From positions 1 to 64,000 of the forward strand of contig CANRXB010000011.1 of assembly GCA_947643715.1 (NCBI GenBank): 64,000 nt of DNA, in the 5' to 3' direction. This DNA comes from an uncultured bacterium. GTDB lineage: Bacteria; Bacillota; Clostridia; Oscillospirales; Oscillospiraceae. This document shows, piece after piece, positions 1 through 7,534 of the stretch. The notes under the pieces are model-generated. The model was not told the DNA's origin. It saw only the letters and a list, made by a program, of their open reading frames with translations, and searched no databases. Numbering within the stretch: position 1 is the stretch's first letter; each line of letters opens with the position of its first letter. Both the position numbers and the translations under genes were made by a program.

Positions 1-87
1 CCATCCTCTCATGTCCGCTCCCCCTCTTTTTTTGGTGTGCTCCCTATTTTAGCAGGATCGGGCTCGGTCGCGCAAGTATCGATGTCT
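1..87. other. left edge, possible start of a truncated leftward gene
   Basis: There is no complete gene here. On the minus strand an ATG at 10-12 follows a GGGGAG ribosome-site-like stretch at a good distance, so a leftward gene may begin here and leave the window after about four codons. Because the next gene upstream is tail-fibre-like, a lysis or tail gene would fit, but the sequence seen is too short to tell. Confidence 0.3.
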
Positions 88-1050
88 TTATAAGTTCGCG
101 TCGAACAGTAAGAAGGCATCTCTACAATCATCAGCCGCGATCAGTTTATAGGGACTGCCTACCACCGCCCCTGCTACGGACGCCGTCACCCATGCCGTCG
201 TTTTCGTGACCTTGCCGATGGCCAGGTCTGTGATATCCAGCCTGGTCCCACCCGACAACGCCTGGAATCGTCCTGAATGGACCAGAGCGGGCATCTTGTC
301 CATCGATTGAGGCAGCGGGACGGGAAAATCGATCTGGACCGTAGCCACCGCGACGCCGATCGACAACCACGCATACGGCATCCTGGCCGTAAGGTATTGG
401 TGCCTTTGACACTTCGCCAGCTCCAGCGCCTTGCTCGGCGGGGGATCGTTGAGCACCCAGCTTCCAGCGGCATCCTGACGGGCCAAGGTCTGGATGCCGC
501 CGTGCTCCAGCTTGGCCGCGACGATCGTGCTCACACTGCGGTCCGTCCTGCAAAAACGGATGGAATCATACGCTTCCGATGCTGCCATTTCGACGGCGAT
601 CTCTCCGGCGACAGATGACGGGCCCGTATGGAACGTGCCCGTACAGGAGGAGAACCCTCCATCCTCATACAGTACACTGAACGTGAATACGTCGCTTGGG
701 TCGAATTGCCCCTTGGGGAACCTTTGGCACAATGCGGTATCGCCGATGACGGCGACACCGGTCCCCTTGACGCTCAGCGGCCTCGACTCCGAACAATCGC
801 TGATCCATCGGTCGATCGTATAGGTGTCGTTCCTGTATTCCTTCTCCCCCCTTTGATTGACAGGATCTGCGAAATACCAGTTGTCCAACAGGTTCGGGTT
901 GCTCCAGCCGTTCTGGGCCTCCACCGTTCCCGATACACCGAACCCCACTACCTGCCCTGAATTCCCGACGAGAAGATCTTGCTTGGCCGAAAAGACCTCC
1001 TCCAGCTTCGTCCACAGATGGCGCAGGCCCGCACTATCCAGATATCCCAT
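88..1050 (-). CDS. phage tail-fibre-like structural protein
   Basis: 320 residues. The ATG at 1050 is preceded by an AGGAAGGGG ribosome site. The protein begins with a short helical segment and then has the phrase NPNLLDNWYFADPVNQRG (residues about 52-69), which is typical of the conserved head of tail-fibre or appendage proteins of gut Firmicutes phages. The rest is beta-rich with no enzyme motif. No signal peptide is visible. It would act as a receptor-binding or tail-tip component of a prophage lying mainly left of this window, or as a leftover of one. No other phage morphogenesis gene is seen to its right, so it would mark the right end of the prophage. The family assignment rests on that motif only. 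Confidence 0.6.
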   Translation of the reverse strand: MGYLDSAGLRHLWTKLEEVFSAKQDLLVGNSGQVVGFGVSGTVEAQNGWSNPNLLDNWYFADPVNQRGEKEYRNDTYTIDRWISDCSESRPLSVKGTGVAVIGDTALCQRFPKGQFDPSDVFTFSVLYEDGGFSSCTGTFHTGPSSVAGEIAVEMAASEAYDSIRFCRTDRSVSTIVAAKLEHGGIQTLARQDAAGSWVLNDPPPSKALELAKCQRHQYLTARMPYAWLSIGVAVATVQIDFPVPLPQSMDKMPALVHSGRFQALSGGTRLDITDLAIGKVTKTTAWVTASVAGAVVGSPYKLIAADDCRDAFLLFDANL

Positions 1051-1236
1051 ATCTTCGCCCCTTCCTCATGATCTTCGACGCGCTCCAGATCCCGGGACGC
1101 GTCTCGCCTTGTGTCCTCCACGCTTCGTGTGCTCCGTTCCGCTCTCACCTCCCACCGAACCTTCGAAACGGGAGAACGTTCCCCGGAAGCGTACAACGGA
1201 GGAGAATCGGCGACCGTATGGACCGGCCGATGTCAA

Positions 1237-1270
1237 AAGGCTGAGGGCCCGATGATGGGCCCTCAGCCTT
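1237..1270 (-). terminator. rho-independent terminator after the LURP-one-like gene
   Basis: A 14-bp perfect stem (AAGGCTGAGGGCCC and its complement) with a 6-nt loop lies 12 bp beyond the minus-strand stop at 1282 and ends in CCTTTT on that strand. Confidence 0.8.
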
Positions 1271-1281
1271 CGATCCAATCG

Positions 1282-1755
1282 TTATGGATCCCCCCGGGAG
1301 CACTTGGCCGCGTCGATGGACAGCACGATCATCAGGCACAGCAATGCGTCCTCGGGGCGGGCTATGTCCATGCTGTAGGTGTCCGTCCAGTTCCACAGCT
1401 CTTTGGACAGGGACATCACCGTGCGAGGACCGTCCATCACCGTGTAGTCCCACCCCCAAACATCGCCCTCCACTGTCCAGCCGTTGTGATCCAGGTCAAA
1501 TCTAGGGCGGAAAAAGGTGAACTCTTTTTCCAGTACGCCCACCTGCCGGTCTCCCACATACAGCTCGAATTGGGGCAGCCAAGTGAACACCTTTTCCTGC
1601 ACCGTACCCAGATGTCTGCCGTAGGCATCATAGATCTGGAGCCGGTGCCCCCAGCTCGGCTCCCCCTTCACCACGTAGACGGTGTTGCCGTCCTCGTCAT
1701 AGATGTCGTAGCTGTCGAACCAGGAAAAAAACCTCTGCTTAAATCGCAAGCGCAT
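1282..1755 (-). CDS. LURP-one-related (YxjI/LOR family) protein
   Basis: 157 residues. The ATG at 1755 follows a strong AAAGGAGGG site. The protein starts with the pattern typical of LOR proteins (MRLRFKQRFFSWFDSYDIYD), followed by repeated short strands with phrases such as YVVKGEPSWGHRLQIYDAYG. This matches the 12-stranded tubby-like barrel fold of the LURP-one / YxjI family. No transmembrane segment or catalytic motif is present. The cellular role of bacterial members is not established; a scaffold or lipid/phosphoinositide-binding role is only inferred from the fold. It is monocistronic, with its own promoter (1781-1810) and terminator (1237-1270). Confidence 0.8.
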   Translation of the reverse strand: MRLRFKQRFFSWFDSYDIYDEDGNTVYVVKGEPSWGHRLQIYDAYGRHLGTVQEKVFTWLPQFELYVGDRQVGVLEKEFTFFRPRFDLDHNGWTVEGDVWGWDYTVMDGPRTVMSLSKELWNWTDTYSMDIARPEDALLCLMIVLSIDAAKCSRGDP

Positions 1756-1780
1756 CGTGACGCCCTCCTTTCTCGACGCT

Positions 1781-1810
1781 ATTATAGCAGCTCCGACCGG
1801 CAGTTGCCCA
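1781..1810 (-). promoter_or_regulatory. sigma-A-type promoter of the LURP-one-like gene
   Basis: On the minus strand: TGGGCA (1805-1810), 18-bp spacer, perfect TATAAT (1781-1786), 26 bp upstream of the start codon. Confidence 0.6.
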
Positions 1811-1861
1811 GACCTGCCTCAAATATTTTTTTCCTGCTCATGGCCCGCTCCATTTTTTGGC

Positions 1862-1890
1862 TCGACGGGAGTGTCGCTTTTTGATATAAT
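1862..1890 (+). promoter_or_regulatory. sigma-A-type promoter of the glycosyltransferase gene
   Basis: TCGACG (1862-1867), 17-bp spacer, perfect TATAAT (1885-1890). It lies 120 bp upstream of the start codon and diverges from the promoter of the LURP-one-like gene. Confidence 0.55.
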
Positions 1891-2009
1891 GCCATCAGGA
1901 CGGGCCGTCCCGACGCGCCCCAAACGATCCGCACACACCTGTTTCGGATCTCACAGCCCCTTCGCGCCGTTGTGAGCATGTGAAGTCTCAAAATATAGGA
2001 GTGTTTTTT

Positions 2010-3320
2010 ATGGAACCATGTGTCACCATCATCGTGCCCATCTATAACGCCGAGGCGACCCTCCGCCGCTGTGTCGAGAGCGTCCTGGGCCAAGAGTTCG
2101 CCGACTTCGAGCTGATCCTGGCAGACGACGGCAGCAAAGACGGCTCCGGCGCTCTGTGCGATGCCTTTGCGCAGTCGGACAGCCGGGTGCGGGTCATCCA
2201 TAAGGAGAATTCCGGCGTGTCCGACACCCGGAACCAGGCCATGGATCAGGCCCGGGGACGCTATCTGCAATTCCTGGACGCCGACGATTGGATCACGCCC
2301 AATGCCACCAAGCTGCTGGTCCGGGCCGCAGAGGAGCACGGATGCGACATGGTGGTGTCCGATTTCTACCGGGTAGTGGGGAAGCGGGTGTCGCCCAAAG
2401 GGGACATCGATGAGGACGGACCGCTCACTCGGGAAAGATATGCCGCGCATATGATGGAGGACCCCGCCGATTTTTATTACGGCGTGCTGTGGAACAAGCT
2501 CTACCGCCGGGACATCATCCAGGAGCACGGCCTGCGGATGGATCCCAAGATCAGTTGGTGCGAGGACTTCCTGTTCAATCTGGAGTACATCCGCCACGCG
2601 GAGACCTTCTTCGCCCTTCAGGTCCCCATCTATTACTATGTCAAGACCGAAGGCTCCCTTGCCAGCCAGGGCCTGAGCATCTCTAAGACCATACGCACCA
2701 AGCTGATGCTGTTCGAATACTATGACCAGTTCTACAAAACCGTGCTGGACGAAACAGAGTATGAGAAGCGCCGTTTGAAGGTATACCGCTTCCTCATCGA
2801 CGCCGCGCAAGACGGCGCCACCCTGCCCTGGCCTCTGGGCTCCACCCGGCTGGGGGAGGAACGCACCCAGGTCCACTCCAGCGCTTTGGCCGGGGAGGGC
2901 TTCCTATACGAAACGTTCCGGGAGCGGAAGCTGATGGATTACTATCTGGAGCCCGCCGCCCAGAAAAACGGCCTGTCCCTGTCTGAGGCCGACCTGCTGC
3001 TCCGCCTGCACCGTTCCGGCTCCGGCACACGCAAAGAGCTGGCGGACTTCGCAGGGCTGACCAAGAGCGGCCTGTCCATCCTGCTCCAGCGGCTGAGCGC
3101 GAAGGGACTGATCGCCACGGCAGAGGCCCGCGCCGGCGGCAGCGAGAAACAGCTCCAGATCTCGTTCCCGGCCACCGCCGAGGCCGTGCTGGCCGACGTG
3201 GAAAAAGCGTATGAGGACTTCGAGACCGCCCGGCTCTCCGGACTCACCGAGGAAGAACGGGCCCGATACGCTCAGCTCACCTCCCGTATCCAGGACGATA
3301 TCCGAAGCATACTACAATAG
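2010..3320 (+). CDS. family 2 glycosyltransferase fused to a C-terminal MarR-like winged-helix domain
   Basis: 436 residues. The ATG at 2010 is chosen over an in-frame GTG at 1980 because AGGAG sits 8 bp before it. Residues 5-210 are a GT-A (GT2) domain: TIIVPIYNAE near the N-terminus, ADDGS at 38-42, and the nucleotide-sugar/metal motif DADD at 90-93. A WCEDF motif at 183-187 is typical of EpsJ/WcaA-like enzymes that transfer sugars to surface polysaccharides. Residues about 318-436 resemble a MarR DNA-binding domain: TRKELADFAGLTKSGLSILL reads as the helix-turn-helix, followed by a charged wing and the helix GLTEEERARYAQL that MarR proteins use for dimer contacts. The fusion is unusual. Whether the second domain binds DNA is unknown. 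The gene stands alone with its own promoter. Confidence 0.8.
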   Translation: MEPCVTIIVPIYNAEATLRRCVESVLGQEFADFELILADDGSKDGSGALCDAFAQSDSRVRVIHKENSGVSDTRNQAMDQARGRYLQFLDADDWITPNATKLLVRAAEEHGCDMVVSDFYRVVGKRVSPKGDIDEDGPLTRERYAAHMMEDPADFYYGVLWNKLYRRDIIQEHGLRMDPKISWCEDFLFNLEYIRHAETFFALQVPIYYYVKTEGSLASQGLSISKTIRTKLMLFEYYDQFYKTVLDETEYEKRRLKVYRFLIDAAQDGATLPWPLGSTRLGEERTQVHSSALAGEGFLYETFRERKLMDYYLEPAAQKNGLSLSEADLLLRLHRSGSGTRKELADFAGLTKSGLSILLQRLSAKGLIATAEARAGGSEKQLQISFPATAEAVLADVEKAYEDFETARLSGLTEEERARYAQLTSRIQDDIRSILQ

Positions 3321-3435
3321 GGCGAGCCCCGCCGCAGCGTCCTCCTCTCTGTGCGTAGCCGAACGCCGTCTCTCACGCGCAAGGCGCGGGAGGCCCCATG
3401 CCCTTTCCAAAACATCCCATCCCAACGATCGGCCA

Positions 3436-3464
3436 TTTACAAACTTCGACAAAATTGGTATAAT
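3436..3464 (+). promoter_or_regulatory. sigma-A-type promoter of the DUF3048 lipoprotein
   Basis: TTTACA (3436-3441), 17-bp spacer, extended -10 TGG-TATAAT (3459-3464), 51 bp upstream of the start codon. Confidence 0.75.
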
Positions 3465-3514
3465 CGTTCCAAGCCTACCCGTCGCCGGCAGGCGTGTTTT
3501 GAGGAGGGACCTTC

Positions 3515-4615
3515 ATGAAACGTATCAGATGCCTGTTCTGCGCCCTGCTGCTCTTGTCGCTCGCCGCCTGCGGCAGCGATCGTCCGGATGCATCCACCGC
3601 GCCTCCCCAGTCGGATCCGCCTGCCTCCTCCGTCCCGGAGAGCCAGCAGCCCCTCCCGACCCCCACTCCTTCCCCTACCGTCCCCACCTTCTATCATCCG
3701 CTCACCGGGGTGGCCTGTGAGGAGGACCTGTCCGGCAAGCGGCCGGTGGCCGTCATGCTCAACAACATCAAGGCCGCCCTGCCCCAGCAGGGCAACAGCC
3801 AGGCGGACATCATCTACGAGGTGCTGGCCGAGGGCGGCATCACCCGGATGCTGGCGGTGTACCAGCAGCCGGAACAGTTGGGCCCCGTAGGCTCGGTGCG
3901 CTCCGCCCGGCAGTATTACTGGGAGATCGCCCAGGGCCACGACGCGGTGTTCATCCACGCCGGGGGCAGCCCGGAGTTCTATGACACCAAGAACAGCCGG
4001 GGCCTGTTCACTGTAGACGGCGTGAACGGCTACTATTCCAGCGCCGAGGCGGGGATGTTCTGGCGGGACCGGGACCGGGTGCCCGGGCAGCACTACGCCT
4101 ATGAGCACTCCCTGCTCACCTCCGGCGAGGCCATCACCGCCATGCTCACCCAGCGGGGACTGGAGGCCCACAGCGACGGCTATACCTATTCGGCGTCCTT
4201 CGTCGATGATGGGACGCCGGCGGGCGGGCAGGACGCTCTCACTGTCACCGTCCCCTTCTCCACCTACAAGACCGGCATCTTCCGCTACGATCAGGAAGAC
4301 AGCGTATACTATGTGGAGGAGTATGACCAGCCTTACATAGACGGCAACGACGGCAGTCAGATCTCGGCCACCAATCTGCTGGTGCTCCAGACCAGCTACG
4401 TGGTGCTGGACGACGCCGGACGGGTGCGGGTCGGCCTCTCCTCCGGCAGCGGCTGGTTCGCCTGCGGTGGGAAGATGATCCCCATCACTTGGGAAAAAGG
4501 TTCCGCGAACGAGCAGTTCCGTTATTCCACCGCCGACGGTTCGCCCCTCTCCCTGGGCCGGGGACGGTGCTATGTGTGTATCATCCCCAACAGTCAGATC
4601 GTTTCCGCACGATAA
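3515..4615 (+). CDS. DUF3048 domain lipoprotein (YerB-like)
   Basis: 366 residues. An N-terminal lipoprotein signal (MKRIRCLF, hydrophobic core) ends in the lipobox LAAC at residues 16-19, so the mature protein should be anchored to the outer face of the membrane. A Pro/Ser-rich linker (about 20-60) is followed by the DUF3048 domain starting at HPLTGVAC, with VAVMLNNI and YEVLAEGGITRMLAVY as conserved phrases, and then a C-terminal DUF3048_C part. The length is normal for the family. The function of YerB-like proteins is unknown. The ribosome site is GAGGAGGG at a good distance. No partner gene is adjacent, and the gene appears monocistronic. Confidence 0.88.
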   Translation: MKRIRCLFCALLLLSLAACGSDRPDASTAPPQSDPPASSVPESQQPLPTPTPSPTVPTFYHPLTGVACEEDLSGKRPVAVMLNNIKAALPQQGNSQADIIYEVLAEGGITRMLAVYQQPEQLGPVGSVRSARQYYWEIAQGHDAVFIHAGGSPEFYDTKNSRGLFTVDGVNGYYSSAEAGMFWRDRDRVPGQHYAYEHSLLTSGEAITAMLTQRGLEAHSDGYTYSASFVDDGTPAGGQDALTVTVPFSTYKTGIFRYDQEDSVYYVEEYDQPYIDGNDGSQISATNLLVLQTSYVVLDDAGRVRVGLSSGSGWFACGGKMIPITWEKGSANEQFRYSTADGSPLSLGRGRCYVCIIPNSQIVSAR

Positions 4616-4736
4616 AACGTGCCGATCCGTCAAAAAATTTCCAGCATAGCCGTCTAAGCTCGGTGCAAACTACCTTCGTGATCATAACAGCGGGCGGATC
4701 ATAGGCATGGTCCGTCAGCCAAAGGAGGTTTGTACC

Positions 4737-4955
4737 GTGTTCCTGGATAAGATCGCTCTGGCGCTGTCCATCATCGGCGGACTGAACTGGGGATGTATCG
4801 GGCTGTTCAATCTCGACCTGGTGGCCTTCATCTGCGGCGGCTCCGGTACGTGGATGGCCCGGATCATCTATACGGTGGTCGGCCTGGCGGCCCTGTGGTG
4901 CCTCACCCTTCTGTTCCGGACCGTGGACGATCGGGCAAGGCACAGCCACGCTTGA
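4737..4955 (+). CDS. DUF378 small membrane protein
   Basis: 72 residues from a GTG at 4737, chosen because AAAGGAGGT ends 7 bp before it; the earlier in-frame ATG at 4707 has no ribosome site. There are two transmembrane helices (about residues 5-25 and 38-58). The phrase IIGGLNWGCIGLFNLDLV is the hallmark of the DUF378 family, small two-helix proteins of unknown function that are widespread in Firmicutes. Confidence 0.85.
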   Translation: MFLDKIALALSIIGGLNWGCIGLFNLDLVAFICGGSGTWMARIIYTVVGLAALWCLTLLFRTVDDRARHSHA

Positions 4956-4971
4956 AAGAACGCTCTATGAA

Positions 4972-5007
4972 AAGGGCCCCGGCGCGACCGATCGCGCCGG
5001 GGCCCTT
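4972..5007. terminator. bidirectional terminator
   Basis: A 15-bp stem (AAGGGCCCCGGCGCG) with a 6-nt loop lies between the convergent DUF378 and phosphodiesterase genes. The minus strand ends in CCCTTTTC; the plus strand has a weaker T run. Confidence 0.8.
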
Positions 5008-5065
5008 CATCGTTCCATCCAAGATCCACGATCCTCCGCCTTCGACGGCCCTTTCCATGCGCGGA

Positions 5066-5536
5066 TCATCTCAGATCCGCGCGGAACTTCCCGTCAGCGG
5101 CCACGATCACTCCATAGCCCACCCGGTTCTGGATCCCTCCCGCAGTGCCTGGATTGAACAAGAGGACCCCCCGGTCAGGCATGTTCAGCCCCTCATGGGT
5201 GTGTCCGAAGCAGGCCACGGCCACCCCTTTCTCCCGCGCCGCCCGGGCCAGACGATCCGTCCCGCTCTTCACGCCGTAGCGGTGGCCGTGCGTGAGCAGG
5301 AACCGCACGCCCCCCGCCTCCACCAACAGCTCGTCGGGCGCTTGGTCCCAGTCGCAATTGCCCTTCACCAGCTCCATCGGCAGGTCGGGGTAAGCGCCCG
5401 CCAGCTCCTGGCCGTCCCGGTAATGGTCGCCCAGAAAGAACACGCGCTGGGGCCGCTCCCGTTCGATGGCATCCACCATCGCGCCGAGCCTGCCGTGAGA
5501 ATCCGAGAACACTAAAATTTTCATATTGGTCACCAT
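5066..5536 (-). CDS. YfcE/MJ0936-type metallophosphoesterase
   Basis: 156 residues from an ATG at 5536, preceded by GGAGG; the family core starts three codons later at MKILVFSDSH. Metal-binding motifs are in order: SDSHG near the N-terminus, GDH (FFLGDHYRDG), GNCD, GHRYG and GHTHEG. These define a small calcineurin-like phosphodiesterase of the YfcE type, a cytoplasmic Mn-dependent enzyme active on phosphodiester bonds in vitro with an unsettled natural substrate. It is transcribed divergently from the gene at 5581, with only 44 bp between the starts. Confidence 0.88.
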   Translation of the reverse strand: MVTNMKILVFSDSHGRLGAMVDAIERERPQRVFFLGDHYRDGQELAGAYPDLPMELVKGNCDWDQAPDELLVEAGGVRFLLTHGHRYGVKSGTDRLARAAREKGVAVACFGHTHEGLNMPDRGVLLFNPGTAGGIQNRVGYGVIVAADGKFRADLR

Positions 5537-5580
5537 TCCCGCCTCCGAACATATACTGACAGTGAACGGAGGGATCACCT

Positions 5581-5841
5581 ATGCCGAATTTTGACGAACT
5601 GCTCAAAGGGAAAGAGGCCGCCAGCCTCATGAAAGACACCGCGAAGCTGGAGAAGCTGCGGGACGCGCCGGAGACCCAGCGTATCTTCTCCATGCTCAGC
5701 CAAAGCACCGGGGACCTGGAGTCTGCGGCGGAGCGGGCCGCGAAGGGGGACACCGCCCAACTCGCCGACGCCATCCGCCAGCTCATGCACGACCCGGAAG
5801 GAGCCAAACTCATCCAGAAGATGAAGGAGAACTTTAAGTAA
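5581..5841 (+). CDS. small conserved protein of unknown function
   Basis: 86 residues, start supported by a GGAGGG site. The predicted structure is entirely helical and charged (LKGKEAASLMKDTAKLEKLR; ending KLIQKMKENFK), with no membrane segment or cysteine motif. I do not recognise the family. It is the first of three short genes (5581, 5877, 6349) read in the same direction. The second and third overlap, so they probably form one operon. Confidence 0.7.
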   Translation: MPNFDELLKGKEAASLMKDTAKLEKLRDAPETQRIFSMLSQSTGDLESAAERAAKGDTAQLADAIRQLMHDPEGAKLIQKMKENFK

Positions 5842-5876
5842 GGCCCTGAACGAATACCGCGCCAGGAGGGGAAGCC

Positions 5877-6356
5877 ATGAGCGAGCTGGAAGAAAAACTG
5901 GAAAACATCCTGGGCAACCCCCAGGCCATGGCGCAGATCATGTCTCTGGCCCAGTCCTTGGACCTGGGCGGGCAAAGCCAGAGCCAAGCTCAAGCTCAGG
6001 CTCAGCCTCAAGCTCCGGTCCAGGACCAGGGACAGCCATCGGGCCCGCCCCGCCCGTCTGAGGACGCGCCCGCGCCTCCTGCCGCTCCCACCAGCTCCGG
6101 CGCAGGGGCGGGGGGGCTGCTGGGAGCCCTGGGCAGCCTGGACCCGGGCACCCTGTCCGCCGCGGCCCAGCTCATGGGCCAGTTCGTCAGCGGCGAGGAC
6201 GACAAGCGCACCGCGCTGCTCAACGCCCTGCGTCCCTTCGTGAAGGAACAGCGGTACGCCAAATTGGACAAGGCGATCCAAATCGCCAAGATGTCCCGCC
6301 TGATCCGCTCGGGGCTCGAGCTGTTCCGCGCCCGCAAGGAGGACGGCCATGTATAA
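5877..6356 (+). CDS. helical protein with a Gln/Pro/Ala-rich linker, unknown function
   Basis: 159 residues, with AGGAGGGGAAGCC just before the ATG. The N-terminal helix (SELEEKLENILGNPQAMAQI) is followed by a low-complexity linker (about residues 32-80) rich in Gln, Ala and Pro, and by a C-terminal helical part ending in RSGLELFRARKEDGHV. The linker is encoded by short near-repeats of CAAGCTCAGG type that could slip. The NPQAMAQIMSLAQSL segment hints at a protein-interaction helix. No known domain is recognised. It overlaps the next gene by 8 bp, which suggests translational coupling. Confidence 0.7.
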   Translation: MSELEEKLENILGNPQAMAQIMSLAQSLDLGGQSQSQAQAQAQPQAPVQDQGQPSGPPRPSEDAPAPPAAPTSSGAGAGGLLGALGSLDPGTLSAAAQLMGQFVSGEDDKRTALLNALRPFVKEQRYAKLDKAIQIAKMSRLIRSGLELFRARKEDGHV

Positions 6357-6738
6357 CCACTATCTGGACGACGGCAGCTTCGTCCTGCTGGAGCCGGAAG
6401 GGCAGGGCCGGCCGGACCACGATCACCAGCAGCATGGCCCGGGGCCGAACCAGGAGCAGCACCGTCCCCACCGTCAGCAGCCTGGTCCATACCGCCCTCC
6501 AGGGCCCGTGCGCTCCAAGAACGACCTGCTGGGAGAAGTGACAGGCGGCTTGAGCCAGCTCCTGGACAGCGCGAAAAAGCACTTTTCCCTGGAAAACTTC
6601 GACACCGGGGACATCCTGCTGGTGCTCATCATCCTGTTCCTCTATCTGGAGGACGGAGACAACCTGGAGCTGGTCATCACGCTGGGCCTGCTGCTCCTTC
6701 TGGGACTGGACGGCGGGAACGAGAGCGGCGGGGATTGA
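6349..6738 (+). CDS. small membrane-associated protein, unknown function
   Basis: 129 residues. The start overlaps the end of the previous gene (ATG at 6349 inside it). The N-terminus is hydrophilic and rich in His, Gln and Pro (about residues 20-55). The second half has one or two hydrophobic helices (ILLVLIILFLYL, then LELVITLGLLLLLGL) separated by a short acidic stretch, EDGDN. It resembles a small hairpin membrane protein. The family is not recognised. Together with the two preceding genes it may form a small membrane-associated complex, which is inference from gene order. Confidence 0.65.
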   Translation: MYNHYLDDGSFVLLEPEGQGRPDHDHQQHGPGPNQEQHRPHRQQPGPYRPPGPVRSKNDLLGEVTGGLSQLLDSAKKHFSLENFDTGDILLVLIILFLYLEDGDNLELVITLGLLLLLGLDGGNESGGD

Positions 6739-6739
6739 C

Positions 6740-7501
6740 TCACTCCTCGGACCTGTACAGCTCCGTCCCGTCGGGGAGCACGAAAACGCCCTCGGTCTGA
6801 TCCAGAGGGCTCACCACGTCCCGGGAACTCATGGCGTACACCAGTTCCCCGTCCTTTTCCGTCTCCACCGCGACCAAAAGACCGCTGTTGGCCGAGATCC
6901 ACCACCGCTCGGTATACCCCATCGGGGAGTTGGAGGCCACATAGACGCAGGGCTGACCGTCCCGCTCCTCATATCCCGCCGCGGTGATGTCCTTCTTGTC
7001 CAAGGCCAATACATCCTCATAGGTGGGCAGGCGCTGGGCAAGGTCGGCCGTCCTGTCCGCCGCCGGGGCGGTGTGCACCGAGCGGCCGTTATCGTACCAC
7101 AGCCACAGCTTGCCGTCCCCCACCACACTGTGCTCCACCGCGCCGGAGCTGAGCGTGGCGGAGATGCGCACCCAACCGCCGTCCGCCCAGACCTGGGCGT
7201 TCACCGTCCCCACCGGCTGTCCGTCGGAGAAGTATCCTACCGTCACTGTGCGGCGGTAGCTCTCGTACCGCTCCAGATAGGCGATGAGGCTCTGCACCGT
7301 CTGGGGCGTGACATCCACCACCACGCCGCCTACTTGGCCGCTCTGCTCGCCCACAGGGTCCATACTCTGGGAGGCATCGGGATCGGCCAGCTCCAGCCGG
7401 GGGGTAGGACCGAACAGGTTGAGGAAAAAGCTGTACAGCACGGCGGCCAACACCACAACGATGATGATCACCGCCATCGCCGTGCGTTTTTTGTCCTCCA
7501 A
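6740..7501 (-). CDS. membrane-anchored protein with LolA/LppX-like extracellular domain
   Basis: 253 residues. One transmembrane helix at about residues 8-28 (MAVIIIVVVLAAVLYSFF) with a short cytoplasmic tail predicts an extracellular domain. That domain has alternating strands (VTVGYFSDGQPVGTVNAQVW, AVEHSVVGDGKLWLWYDNG) reminiscent of LolA/LppX-like half-barrels, but no motif is decisive. It is the last gene of the long leftward cluster, 33 bp after wecB, so a link to cell-envelope polysaccharide synthesis is possible but not shown. The hydrophobic N-terminus and neighbouring wecB are observations; the fold is inference. Confidence 0.6.
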   Translation of the reverse strand: MEDKKRTAMAVIIIVVVLAAVLYSFFLNLFGPTPRLELADPDASQSMDPVGEQSGQVGGVVVDVTPQTVQSLIAYLERYESYRRTVTVGYFSDGQPVGTVNAQVWADGGWVRISATLSSGAVEHSVVGDGKLWLWYDNGRSVHTAPAADRTADLAQRLPTYEDVLALDKKDITAAGYEERDGQPCVYVASNSPMGYTERWWISANSGLLVAVETEKDGELVYAMSSRDVVSPLDQTEGVFVLPDGTELYRSEE

Positions 7502-7534
7502 GCCTGTCCCTCCTCTCCCTGCATCGTCTCATGT

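Noticed and set aside
1782-2876. A 364-codon minus-strand frame opposite the glycosyltransferase
   Set aside because: Shadow frame; the other strand has conserved GT2 motifs, ribosome site and promoter.
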